Part shown: positions 55,596 through 62,829 of the stretch, piece after piece
How the letters are laid out: each line of letters opens with the position of its first letter
Position numbering within the stretch: position 1 is the stretch's first letter
Assembly (NCBI GenBank): GCA_946482365.1
Contig: CAMLQY010000005.1
Location: 36,602 to 100,601, forward strand
Source of the DNA: an uncultured Actinomycetes bacterium
GTDB lineage: Bacteria; Actinomycetota; Thermoleophilia; Solirubrobacterales; 70-9
DNA length: 64,000 nucleotides
Reading direction: 5' to 3'
Translations under genes and position numbers: made by a program
Notes under the pieces: generated by a model
The model's input: only the letters and a program-made list of their open reading frames with translations
Databases searched by the model: none
What the model was told of the DNA's origin: nothing

Positions 55596-55870
55596 CGCTT
55601 CCCTCCCTTGCTGAGCAATCTGCGCCGAGCCTAGGCCGGGGTGGGGGGAAGGGCCAAGAACCGTGGACGAACGTCCAAGCTTGCGACCCGCAGGCCGGCG
55701 TCGCGACCGGCCTGCGGGCCAAGGCCACGCCACAAAGATTAACTCTTTTTGAACGCTTGCGACAAAATGGATAATGAGACGCCCCAGAATGGGGATTTCC
55801 GCGGCCTCCCGAAGGCGTCGTGCCGACCGCACCGGCTGCCGTCCGCAGAGCGGATAGACTCGCCCGCGTA

Positions 55871-56040
55871 AATACGGCCGGTGGTCAAGGGAAGTCCGGT
55901 GAGAAGCCGGCGCGGTCCCGCCACTGTGACCGGGTGAGGACGTCGCAGGCGCTCTGCGCCAGCCACTGGGGAGGACACCGATTCCCCGGGAAGGTGCGGC
56001 GGCCCAAACCCCGGAAGCCAGGAGACCTGTCCCCGGCCAG
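55871..56040 (+). promoter_or_regulatory. cobalamin (AdoCbl) riboswitch
   Basis: Conserved core elements occur in order: GGCCGGTGGTCAAGGGAAG, GGTGAGAAGCCGGCGCGGTC, the CCGCCACTGTGAC segment, and the B12 box AGCCAGGAGACCTG at 56016-56029. It lies in the leader of the operon starting at 56073, so cobalamin binding would shut down that uptake locus, as expected for a B12 transporter. Confidence 0.95.
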
Positions 56041-56072
56041 CCATGACAACCCTCGAGGAAAGGGTGGCTTAA

Positions 56073-56834
56073 ATGCCAAGACTCATTCCAATTCGGCTGG
56101 CCGCTGCGTGCGCGCTGGCTCTAGCTCTCGCACTGTCGAGCACTGCCCTGGCTTTCGCCAAGGGGCCGATCGCCGACCTGCGCGTGGTCGGCAGCGGCGG
56201 CAAGGCGCTCGCCGAAAAGTCGTTCGGCGTGGGCGGTGAGGTCTCCGTCAAGACAAGCCCCAAGGCGACCTGCTTCGGCCCCGGCACCGGCGGCAGCGGC
56301 AAGTCGGTGACAGTCAAGGGCGCCACCGCGCTTGGCATGCTGGCGCAGGGTGCCAAGTTCATCGCCGCGCTGAAGCCGCTCGCGCTCACCGACAGCTTCA
56401 TCGACGAATTCGGCCTCGGCCTCTGCGGTATCGGCGGGATCGAAGGCAAGGGCAAGAACAGCTGGTACCTCAAGGTCAACCACAAGAGCCCCTCGGTCGG
56501 CGGCGAAGCGGTCAAAGTCGGCAAGGGCGACGACGTGCTCTGGGCCTACGGCTCCTACCCCTACCCGGACGAGCTGGTGCTGAGCGCGCCGGACCAGGTG
56601 CAGGCCGGCGTCCCGTTCGGCGTCCGCGTCTTCGCCTATGACGAAAAAGGCAAGAAGACGCCCGCCTCCGGGGCCACCGTGAGCGGCGCCTCTGGGCCGA
56701 CCGACTCCCAGGGCCGCGCGATGGTGACTCTCTCCGGCCCGGCGCGGCTGATCGCCCGCCACGGCAAGGACACGCCCTCAAACCGCGAGGCGGTGTGCGT
56801 GGGCGGGAAGTGCCCGGCCAGCCAAGGTAAGTGA
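56073..56834 (+). CDS. secreted DUF4430 protein, putative cobalamin-binding
   Basis: 253 residues with a signal peptide (ACALALALALSSTALAFA). The DUF4430 domain (about 65-165) has TALGMLAQGAKF, FGLGLCGIGGIEG and WYLKVNHKSPSVGGEAVKVGKGDDVLWAYG. DUF4430 corresponds to the beta domain of transcobalamin/intrinsic factor, which contributes to holding cobalamin. A C-terminal Ig-like domain follows (VQAGVPFGVRVFAYDEKGKKTPASGATV). The first gene after a cobalamin riboswitch, it is best read as an extracellular corrinoid-capture protein. Confidence 0.85.
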   Translation: MPRLIPIRLAAACALALALALSSTALAFAKGPIADLRVVGSGGKALAEKSFGVGGEVSVKTSPKATCFGPGTGGSGKSVTVKGATALGMLAQGAKFIAALKPLALTDSFIDEFGLGLCGIGGIEGKGKNSWYLKVNHKSPSVGGEAVKVGKGDDVLWAYGSYPYPDELVLSAPDQVQAGVPFGVRVFAYDEKGKKTPASGATVSGASGPTDSQGRAMVTLSGPARLIARHGKDTPSNREAVCVGGKCPASQGK

Positions 56835-57751
56835 CCGTCCGCCGCGGCTCGGCGGCTGCGATCGCGCTGCTGCTTGCAGCGGCGCTCGCAGCTGCCGGCT
56901 GCGGCTTCGGCCCGGGTGAGGAGGTCGGCGAAGTCGAGCTGACCGTGACGCGGGACTACGGCGCCGTCGCCATGCTCGACCGCGAGCTCGGCGAGGTGAC
57001 CGAGTCCGACACGGTGATGCGGGTGCTCGAAGCCAACGCCGAGGTCTCGACCCGCTTCGGCGGCGGCTTCGTGCAGGCGATCGACGGGATCGAAGCGCAG
57101 CAGCGCTTCGGCCGCTCGCGGGACTGGTTCTTCTACGTCAACGGGGTCGAGTCGACCGTCGGCGCCGCCGACTACGCGCTGCGCGGCGGCGAGGCGATCT
57201 GGTGGGACTACCGCGACTGGGGCGCGGCGATGCGGGTCCCGGCCGTGGTCGGCTCCTGGCCACAGCCGTTTCTCGACGGCTATGCGGGGCAGCGCAAGCC
57301 GGTCGCGGTCGGGTGCCTGGGCGGGGGAGAGGCGTGCGCGACCGTGCGCGAGCGGCTCGAGGCAGAGGGCGTGGCCGTCGCCCAGGGGGCGCCCGAGGGC
57401 GCGATCCGGGTGCTCGTCGGTCCCTGGGGACGGGTGCGGAGCGATCCGGCGGCGGCGCAGATCGAGGACGGCCCGCGCACCAGCGGCGTCTTCGCCGACT
57501 TCGAGCCCAGCCCCGGTGGCGAGCGGCTGCTGGGCCTCGACGAAACCGGTGAGCCGGGCCGGACGTTCGGGCCGGACGCGGGGCTCCTCGCTGCGGTGCG
57601 CCGCTTCGACTCGCCGCCGGTCTGGGTGGTGAGCGGGACGAGCGCGGCCGGGGTCGAGGCGGCCGCCGGGCTGCTCGACCGCGACAGCCTGCGCCACCAT
57701 TACGCGGTCGCCGTCGAAGGCGGGGAGGAGGAACCGCTGCCGCTCCGATGA
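56831..57751 (+). CDS. DUF4430-like lipoprotein of the cobalamin uptake operon
   Basis: 306 residues from a GTG overlapping the previous stop. The N-terminus IALLLAAALAAAGC is a lipoprotein signal with a Cys near residue 23. A DUF4430-like region (about 55-130) shows SDTVMRVLEANAEVSTRFGGGFVQAIDGI, WFFYVNGVES and RGGEAIWWDYRDW. The remaining 170 residues form an unassigned domain. It repeats the beta-domain theme of the upstream gene in membrane-tethered form, suggesting a relay from free binder to membrane. Confidence 0.82.
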   Translation: MTVRRGSAAAIALLLAAALAAAGCGFGPGEEVGEVELTVTRDYGAVAMLDRELGEVTESDTVMRVLEANAEVSTRFGGGFVQAIDGIEAQQRFGRSRDWFFYVNGVESTVGAADYALRGGEAIWWDYRDWGAAMRVPAVVGSWPQPFLDGYAGQRKPVAVGCLGGGEACATVRERLEAEGVAVAQGAPEGAIRVLVGPWGRVRSDPAAAQIEDGPRTSGVFADFEPSPGGERLLGLDETGEPGRTFGPDAGLLAAVRRFDSPPVWVVSGTSAAGVEAAAGLLDRDSLRHHYAVAVEGGEEEPLPLR

Positions 57752-58680
57752 GATCGCCGTTCGCCTACACGCCGAGGCCGGGGCCGCTGCAGGCGGCATC
57801 GCCCGCCGCCGCGGTCGCCTACCTCGGCTCGCTGGCGGCCGTCGCCTTCGCCTACTCGAGCCCGGTCGTCCTCCTCGCCGCCGGAGCCGCGCTGGTTCTC
57901 GCCGGCCGTCTGGCCGGGGCGCACGTGGCCGTCAGGGCGGCGCTCTGGATGGGGCTGACGCTGGCCCTGCTGATCGTCGCCGTCAACGCCCTCGTGGTCA
58001 GCCGCGGCGAGACGGTGCTCGTGCGCCTGGGCGAGTGGCCGCTGCTCGGCCGGGTCGACGTGACCGCGGAGGCGATCGCCGCCGGCGCCGTGATCGGCCT
58101 GCGGGCGGCGGTCGTGATGGTCGCCTTCGCCGTCTACTCGGCCTGCGTCGACCCCGACCGGGTGCTGCGGGCGCTCCGGCCCCTCGCCCGCCGCTCGGCC
58201 CTGACCGCGACCCTGGTCTCGCGCCTCGTCCCGGTCGCGGCGGCCGACGCCGCCCGGCTGCGCGACGCCGCCCGGCTGCGCGGCCCCGGCGCGGCCCCGG
58301 TGGGCCGGGCGCCCCTCGCCCGCCGCCTCCTGGCCGGTTCCCTGGACCGAGCAGTCGACGTCGCCGCGACTCTGGAGCTCCGTGGCTACTCGCTCGACCC
58401 TCCCCAACCCACCGCCGGTGCAACGCGTTTGACGTCATATGGGCCGCGAACGCGTTACACCAGCGGTGGGGCTCGCTCACGGTCGCGTTACGACCGGCGG
58501 TTTTATGCGGTTGGCACTGCCGTGCTGATTGCGGCGATCACCGGCAAGGCGCTCGGGGCTGACGCCTTTTCCGAATACCCATCGATCGAGGTCGGCGCCG
58601 GCCTGGCGACGCTCGCACTCTCGGCCCTGCTCGTCCTCAGCGGCTTCGCGCCGCTGCGGCGGAAGGCCCGCCGTGCCTGA
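57748..58680 (+). CDS. ecfT: ECF transporter T component (EcfT)
   Basis: 310 residues, overlapping the lipoprotein gene by four bases. It is strongly hydrophobic with about six spans. The coupling helices show VLRALRPLARRSALTATLVSRLVPVAAADAARLRDAARLRG and SLDRAVDVAATLELRGYS, matching the two Ala-Arg-Gly-type motifs of EcfT that contact the ATPases. A segment at about 220-242 (PTAGATRLTSYGPRTRYTSGG) is encoded by an inverted repeat and looks inserted. It is the energy-coupling transmembrane subunit for the S component at 60394. Confidence 0.88.
   Translation: MRSPFAYTPRPGPLQAASPAAAVAYLGSLAAVAFAYSSPVVLLAAGAALVLAGRLAGAHVAVRAALWMGLTLALLIVAVNALVVSRGETVLVRLGEWPLLGRVDVTAEAIAAGAVIGLRAAVVMVAFAVYSACVDPDRVLRALRPLARRSALTATLVSRLVPVAAADAARLRDAARLRGPGAAPVGRAPLARRLLAGSLDRAVDVAATLELRGYSLDPPQPTAGATRLTSYGPRTRYTSGGARSRSRYDRRFYAVGTAVLIAAITGKALGADAFSEYPSIEVGAGLATLALSALLVLSGFAPLRRKARRA
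58408..58470. repeat. inverted repeat inside the ecfT coding sequence
   Basis: Arms of 22 bases (58408-58429 and 58449-58470) match at 20 positions and include AACGCGTT on both sides, with a 19-base loop. The reading frame continues through it, adding about 21 residues between EcfT helices. It differs in sequence from the repeat family at 54770 and 59532. Confidence 0.6.
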
Positions 58681-60394
58681 GCTGGCGGCGTCGGCCCGCG
58701 CCGTCCCCGCCCTCGCGATCGAGGGCCTCTCCTACGGCTACCCCAACGCTGCCGCTCCCGCCCTGCGCGACGTCTCGCTCCGGCTCGCCCCGGGCGAGCT
58801 GGTCCTCCTCGCCGGCCGCTCCGCCTGCGGCAAGTCGACCCTCCTGCGCGCCGCCTGCGGCCTCGTCCCGCACTTCCACGGCGGCGAGATCGAGGGCCGC
58901 ATAGAGGTCGCCGGCATCGACGCCCTCGCCACCGGCCCCGGAGAGCTTGCGGCTGTAGTTGGGTATGTGGCTCAAGACCCGGAGACGCAAGTCGTCTCGA
59001 CGACGGTTGCAGCCGAGATCGAGCTGCCGCTAGAGCTGCGAAGGGACCAACCAAGCTCTCGCGCGAGAGCGGTCGAGGAGGTCGCGCTCGCGCTGGCGAT
59101 TCCACACCTGCTAGATCGCGCCGTGGACACGCTGTCGGGCGGGGAGCTGCAGCGGGTTGCTCTAGCCGCAGCTCTCGTTACCCGACCCCGCCTGGTTCTG
59201 CTGGACGAGCCCACATCCCAGCTCGACCCGGTCGCCGGCGACGAGTTGATCTGGCTCCTCCGCCGCCTCAACGAGGAGTGGGGCGTGACGATCCTCCTAG
59301 CTGAGCACCGCTTGGAGCGCTGTCTCGCAGCCGCTGACCGCGTCGTCGCGATGAGCTCCGGCTCCATCGCCTTCGATGGCGATCCCGGCAGCTTCCTCGC
59401 TTGGGCCCAGGATGCAGACACCGCTCTCGAGACTCCAGCCGCCCGCCTTTTCTCCCTGGCCGGAATCGAGCCCCTGCCCGTCGGAGTCCGCGCCGCGCGC
59501 CGAACCCTCGCGTCAATCGGGGCTGCCGACAGAGGGCAGGGGGACCCCCTCCGAACGGCTTGTACTTTTTCGTCAACCCGATCGGGAGTGACTGACCCCG
59601 CCTCACCGAAAAAGTTGAGAGAGGAGGGGGTCCCCCTGCCCTCCAACGCCACGTTCACGTCTCGCGACCTCTGGATCGAGCTGGCCTCGGGAGACACACC
59701 CCGCGACATCCTCAAAGGCATCGACCTGGAGGTCAAGAGCGGCGAACGCGTTGCCCTCATGGGCCGCAACGGCGCCGGCAAGAGCACCCTGCTGAAGACC
59801 GCCGCCGGCTTGATCGACCCCGTTCGCGGCAAGCTGGACCTGCCAGCTGGGATCGCCCTGCTGATGCAGAACCCGGGCGACTATCTCGTTCGCGAGCGGG
59901 TTGGCGACGAGCTCCCCGGTGACGCGGGCATGGCGGCTCTGCGGGTCGTTGGCTTGGAGCACGCGGTCGATTCAGACCCACGCGACCTATCCGGGGGCGA
60001 GCGTCAAAGGCTCGCCCTCGGGATCGCATTGGCCGGGCGTATGGAAGGCGATGAGCTCCCCGGCCTCGTCGCTCTCGACGAGCCCACACGCGGTATGGAC
60101 CGGGCCCGCAAGGACGACCTCGTCCACCTGATCGGGGAGCTTGCAGACCGCGGTGCGGGTGTCCTCGTCGCCACCCACGACGTCGAGTTCGCCGCGGCTT
60201 TCGCCGAGCGCGTCGTCCTGCTCGGCGACGGGGTCGTTATCGCCGACGGCCCGGCGGCCGAGATCCTCTCCGGGGGCTGGTACTTCGCCACCGAGGTCGC
60301 CCGCGTCCTCGACCTCCCCGGTGTCGTCACGCCGGAGCAGGGCGTCGCCGCCCTCCGTTCGCCGGGCGAGTCACGAGCGGGGGGGCAGGGCTGA
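58673..60394 (+). CDS. double ATP-binding protein of an ECF transporter (EcfA-EcfA' fusion)
   Basis: 573 residues from a GTG overlapping the ecfT stop. Two complete ABC ATPase domains follow each other. The first has GRSACGKST, QDPETQVVS-type Q-loop, LSGGELQRVALAAALV and LVLLDEPTSQLD. The second has GRNGAGKST, MQNPGDYLV, LSGGERQRLALGIALAG, VALDEPTRGMD and VATHDVEF. Both keep catalytic Glu and switch His. The linker between them is largely encoded by a 112-bp inverted-repeat element at 59532-59643. It energises the cobalamin ECF transporter. Confidence 0.92.
   Translation: MPELAASARAVPALAIEGLSYGYPNAAAPALRDVSLRLAPGELVLLAGRSACGKSTLLRAACGLVPHFHGGEIEGRIEVAGIDALATGPGELAAVVGYVAQDPETQVVSTTVAAEIELPLELRRDQPSSRARAVEEVALALAIPHLLDRAVDTLSGGELQRVALAAALVTRPRLVLLDEPTSQLDPVAGDELIWLLRRLNEEWGVTILLAEHRLERCLAAADRVVAMSSGSIAFDGDPGSFLAWAQDADTALETPAARLFSLAGIEPLPVGVRAARRTLASIGAADRGQGDPLRTACTFSSTRSGVTDPASPKKLREEGVPLPSNATFTSRDLWIELASGDTPRDILKGIDLEVKSGERVALMGRNGAGKSTLLKTAAGLIDPVRGKLDLPAGIALLMQNPGDYLVRERVGDELPGDAGMAALRVVGLEHAVDSDPRDLSGGERQRLALGIALAGRMEGDELPGLVALDEPTRGMDRARKDDLVHLIGELADRGAGVLVATHDVEFAAAFAERVVLLGDGVVIADGPAAEILSGGWYFATEVARVLDLPGVVTPEQGVAALRSPGESRAGGQG
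59532..59643 (+). repeat. inverted-repeat element, copy 2, in frame inside the ECF ATPase gene
   Basis: Perfect 21-bp arms (59532-59552 and 59623-59643) flank an inner pair ACTTTTTCG/CGAAAAAGT. The left inner flank GAACGGCTTGTACTTTTTCG then TCA is shared with copy 1 at 54770 (minus strand). The element is translated without a stop and forms the linker between the two ATPase domains. This is what a small non-autonomous insertion tolerated by a flexible linker would look like. Confidence 0.75.
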
Positions 60395-62250
60395 TGTCCT
60401 GGCAGCTCGTCTCCTTCCTGATCCTCGGCGCGGTCCTGCTCGGCGGCTTCGCCTGGTACGAGCGCTCGCGGCCGCCCTCGCAGGTGGTGGCGCTGGTCGC
60501 GGCGCTGGCGGCGCTGGCGATCGCGGGGCGCATCGCCTTCGCCGCTTTCCCCAATGTCAAGCCGCTGACGACCGACATCGTCGTCTTCGCCGGCTACGCC
60601 CTCGGCCCCGCGCCGGGCTTCGCCGTCGGCGCCCTCACCGGCCTCGTCTCCAACTTCTGGTTCGGCCAGGGGCCGTGGACGCCTTGGCAGATGGTGGGAT
60701 GGGGGTTGTGCGGGATGCTCGGCGCCGCGCTGGCGCTCGGCGTGCGCAACGCCGGTCGCCTCACTCTCGCCGCGACCTGCGGTTTCGCCGGAATCGCCTA
60801 CGGTGTGTTGCAGAACTTTTCGATCATGACCTACGGTGAGGACTTCTCGATTCAGAGCTTCCTGGTGCTGGAGGCCCGCGCCATCCCGTTCGACGCCGCC
60901 CACGCGATCGGCAACGTCGCCTTCGCCCTGCTCGCCGGCCCGGCGATGGTGCGGATGCTGACCCGCTTCCGCGAGCGCTTCCAGTGGCGAGCTCCGGCCG
61001 TCGTCACGGCGCTGCTGCTCGCCCTCGCGCTTCCCGCCGCCGTATCCACCACCCCGGCCGGCGCCGCGGGGACGGGCAGTGGGGCCGATTGGCTCGAGTC
61101 GGCGCAGAACGCCGACGGCGGGTTCGGCACCTCGCCCGGAAGCGCCTCGAGCGCCGCGATCACCGGCTGGGCGATGCTGGGCCTGGAGGCCGCCGGCCGC
61201 CATCCCCTCGACGTCACCCGGAATGGGCGCTCTCCCATCGACTTCCTGCGTGCCAACCTCGACCAGCTGACCAGCGCCGGCGACCTCGCGCGCACGATCC
61301 TCGCCCTGGAGGGGGCGGGCCTCGACCCGCGCGACTTCGGCGGGCGCAATCTCGTCATCGAGCTGGAGAAGCGCCGGGCGAGCAACGGCTCCTACGTGGG
61401 CTGGCCCGGATCGACCGCGTACGCGGTGATCGCCCTGCGCACCGCCGGTGCCACCGGCAGCCTCCAGAAGTCCCTCTCCTGGCTGGGCAACGTCCAGAAC
61501 GGCGACGGTGGCTGGGGCGACGTCCCCGGCCAGCCGAGCAACGCCGATGTGACCGGTGCCGTGATGCAGGCGATGCCGAGCTCGAACGCCGCGGCGCACG
61601 GCCTCACCTACCTCCGCCGGCACCAGCGCTCCAGCGGCGGCTTCGCCGGGGGAAGCGGCGAAGTCAACTCTCAGTCGACCTCGTGGGCGGTGCAGGGGAT
61701 GATCGCCTTCGGTGCCGACCCGGCCGACGTCGAATCGGGGGGCAAGAGCGCCCTCGACTACCTCGCTGAGAGGCAGGCTTCCGACGGGCACTACAGCTAC
61801 TCGGCGAGCAGCAACCAGACCCCCGTCTGGGTCACGGCCGAAGTCCTGGTCGCGGCCTCGAGGAGCTCGCTGCCCGTCTCGCCGCCATCGCGGCAGGCGA
61901 AGCCTGCATCGCCGCCCCAGGCGACCGTTCCCCCGGTCGAAGAAACATCACCGGCCCCGGTGACGCCGGCTCCCGAACCGCCCACGAGCACGGCCCCCGC
62001 CCCAACCGGCGGCGGCTCCAGCGGCGGCTCGGTCGCACCACCGCTGGTCCCCGAAGGCACCACCCCGGCGCCGGAAGCCGGCGGCGAGCTGCCGGAAACC
62101 GGCGTGACACCGTCGGAGTCCGAGTCGCCTGCGCCGGCTGCCAGCGACGACACGCCCCCGTCGGCCGAGAGCGCCATCGGCATCGGCCTGGCCGGCACAG
62201 CCCTCGCCATCGGCTTCCCCTGGTGGCTGGGCCGGCGCAACGGCTGGTAG
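60394..62250 (+). CDS. ECF S component fused to transcobalamin-like alpha/alpha barrel
   Basis: 618 residues, TGATG-coupled to the ATPase. Residues 1-225 are an ECF S component (about six spans; TDIVVFAGYALGPAPGFAVGALTGLVSNFWFGQGPWTPWQ). Residues about 225-480 are an extracellular alpha/alpha barrel with squalene-cyclase-like repeats (NADGGFGTSPG, NGSYVGWPG, NGDGGWGDVPG, SSGGFAGGSG, SDGHYSYS). This is the fold of the alpha domain of intrinsic factor and transcobalamin. A Pro/Thr-rich linker contains LPETG near 566, and a last membrane span with WLGRRNGW follows. Under a cobalamin riboswitch this should be the membrane receptor for cobalamin. Confidence 0.85.
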   Translation: MSWQLVSFLILGAVLLGGFAWYERSRPPSQVVALVAALAALAIAGRIAFAAFPNVKPLTTDIVVFAGYALGPAPGFAVGALTGLVSNFWFGQGPWTPWQMVGWGLCGMLGAALALGVRNAGRLTLAATCGFAGIAYGVLQNFSIMTYGEDFSIQSFLVLEARAIPFDAAHAIGNVAFALLAGPAMVRMLTRFRERFQWRAPAVVTALLLALALPAAVSTTPAGAAGTGSGADWLESAQNADGGFGTSPGSASSAAITGWAMLGLEAAGRHPLDVTRNGRSPIDFLRANLDQLTSAGDLARTILALEGAGLDPRDFGGRNLVIELEKRRASNGSYVGWPGSTAYAVIALRTAGATGSLQKSLSWLGNVQNGDGGWGDVPGQPSNADVTGAVMQAMPSSNAAAHGLTYLRRHQRSSGGFAGGSGEVNSQSTSWAVQGMIAFGADPADVESGGKSALDYLAERQASDGHYSYSASSNQTPVWVTAEVLVAASRSSLPVSPPSRQAKPASPPQATVPPVEETSPAPVTPAPEPPTSTAPAPTGGGSSGGSVAPPLVPEGTTPAPEAGGELPETGVTPSESESPAPAASDDTPPSAESAIGIGLAGTALAIGFPWWLGRRNGW

Positions 62251-62319
62251 CCCGAGCCCCGTTCGCCGTCGCATGGACGTAGAAGGGGGGTCGCACGGTC
62301 GCCCGGCTATGTTGCAGGC

Positions 62320-62829
62320 GTGGACGTCGAGACCGCGATCAGGACGCGTCGCACGCACAAGGCCTTCGGGGCCGAGCCGCTCGGGCGCGCGGAGATCCTC
62401 GAGCTGCTCGAGCTGGCTCGCTGGGCGCCGAACCACCACCTGACCGCGCCCTGGCGCTTTCGCGTCCTCGGGCCGCAGGCCCTCGGTCGCCTGAAGGAGG
62501 CCGCGGGCCCCGAGGGCGCGGCGAAGCTCGACCGCGCCCCGACCCTGATCGTCGTCTCCTGCGCGCTCGGGGAAGACCCGATCCAAAACGAGGAGGACCT
62601 GCACGCGACCGCCGTCGCCTCCTACATCGTCCTGCTCGGCGCCCACGCCCGGGGCCTGGCCGGCTACTGGCGCACGCCAGGCCTGCTGCGCTCGACCGGC
62701 GGTCGCGGCGCCGTCGGCCTGCCCGACGCCGAGCGCTTCGTCGGCCTCCTCCATCTCGGCCGCCCGCGCCAGGAGAAGGCGCCGCCCGAGCGCCCCCCGG
62801 TCGAGCAGACGACGGTCTTCCTCGACTGA
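62320..62829 (+). CDS. nitroreductase-family protein
   Basis: 169 residues from a GTG at 62320. The N-terminus AIRTRRTHKAFGAEPLGRAEILELLELARWAPNHHLTAPWRF is the FMN-binding start of nitroreductases, and later LGAHARGLAGYWRTP matches the second flavin segment. Overall length is slightly short for the family. It probably binds FMN and reduces nitro or quinone compounds with NAD(P)H. It overlaps the next gene as TGATG. Confidence 0.85.
   Translation: MDVETAIRTRRTHKAFGAEPLGRAEILELLELARWAPNHHLTAPWRFRVLGPQALGRLKEAAGPEGAAKLDRAPTLIVVSCALGEDPIQNEEDLHATAVASYIVLLGAHARGLAGYWRTPGLLRSTGGRGAVGLPDAERFVGLLHLGRPRQEKAPPERPPVEQTTVFLD

Noticed and set aside
57700..58407. 235-codon minus-strand frame opposite ecfT
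   Set aside because: It is rich in Arg/Gly/Asp, has no start with a ribosome site, and opposes a clear membrane protein gene.
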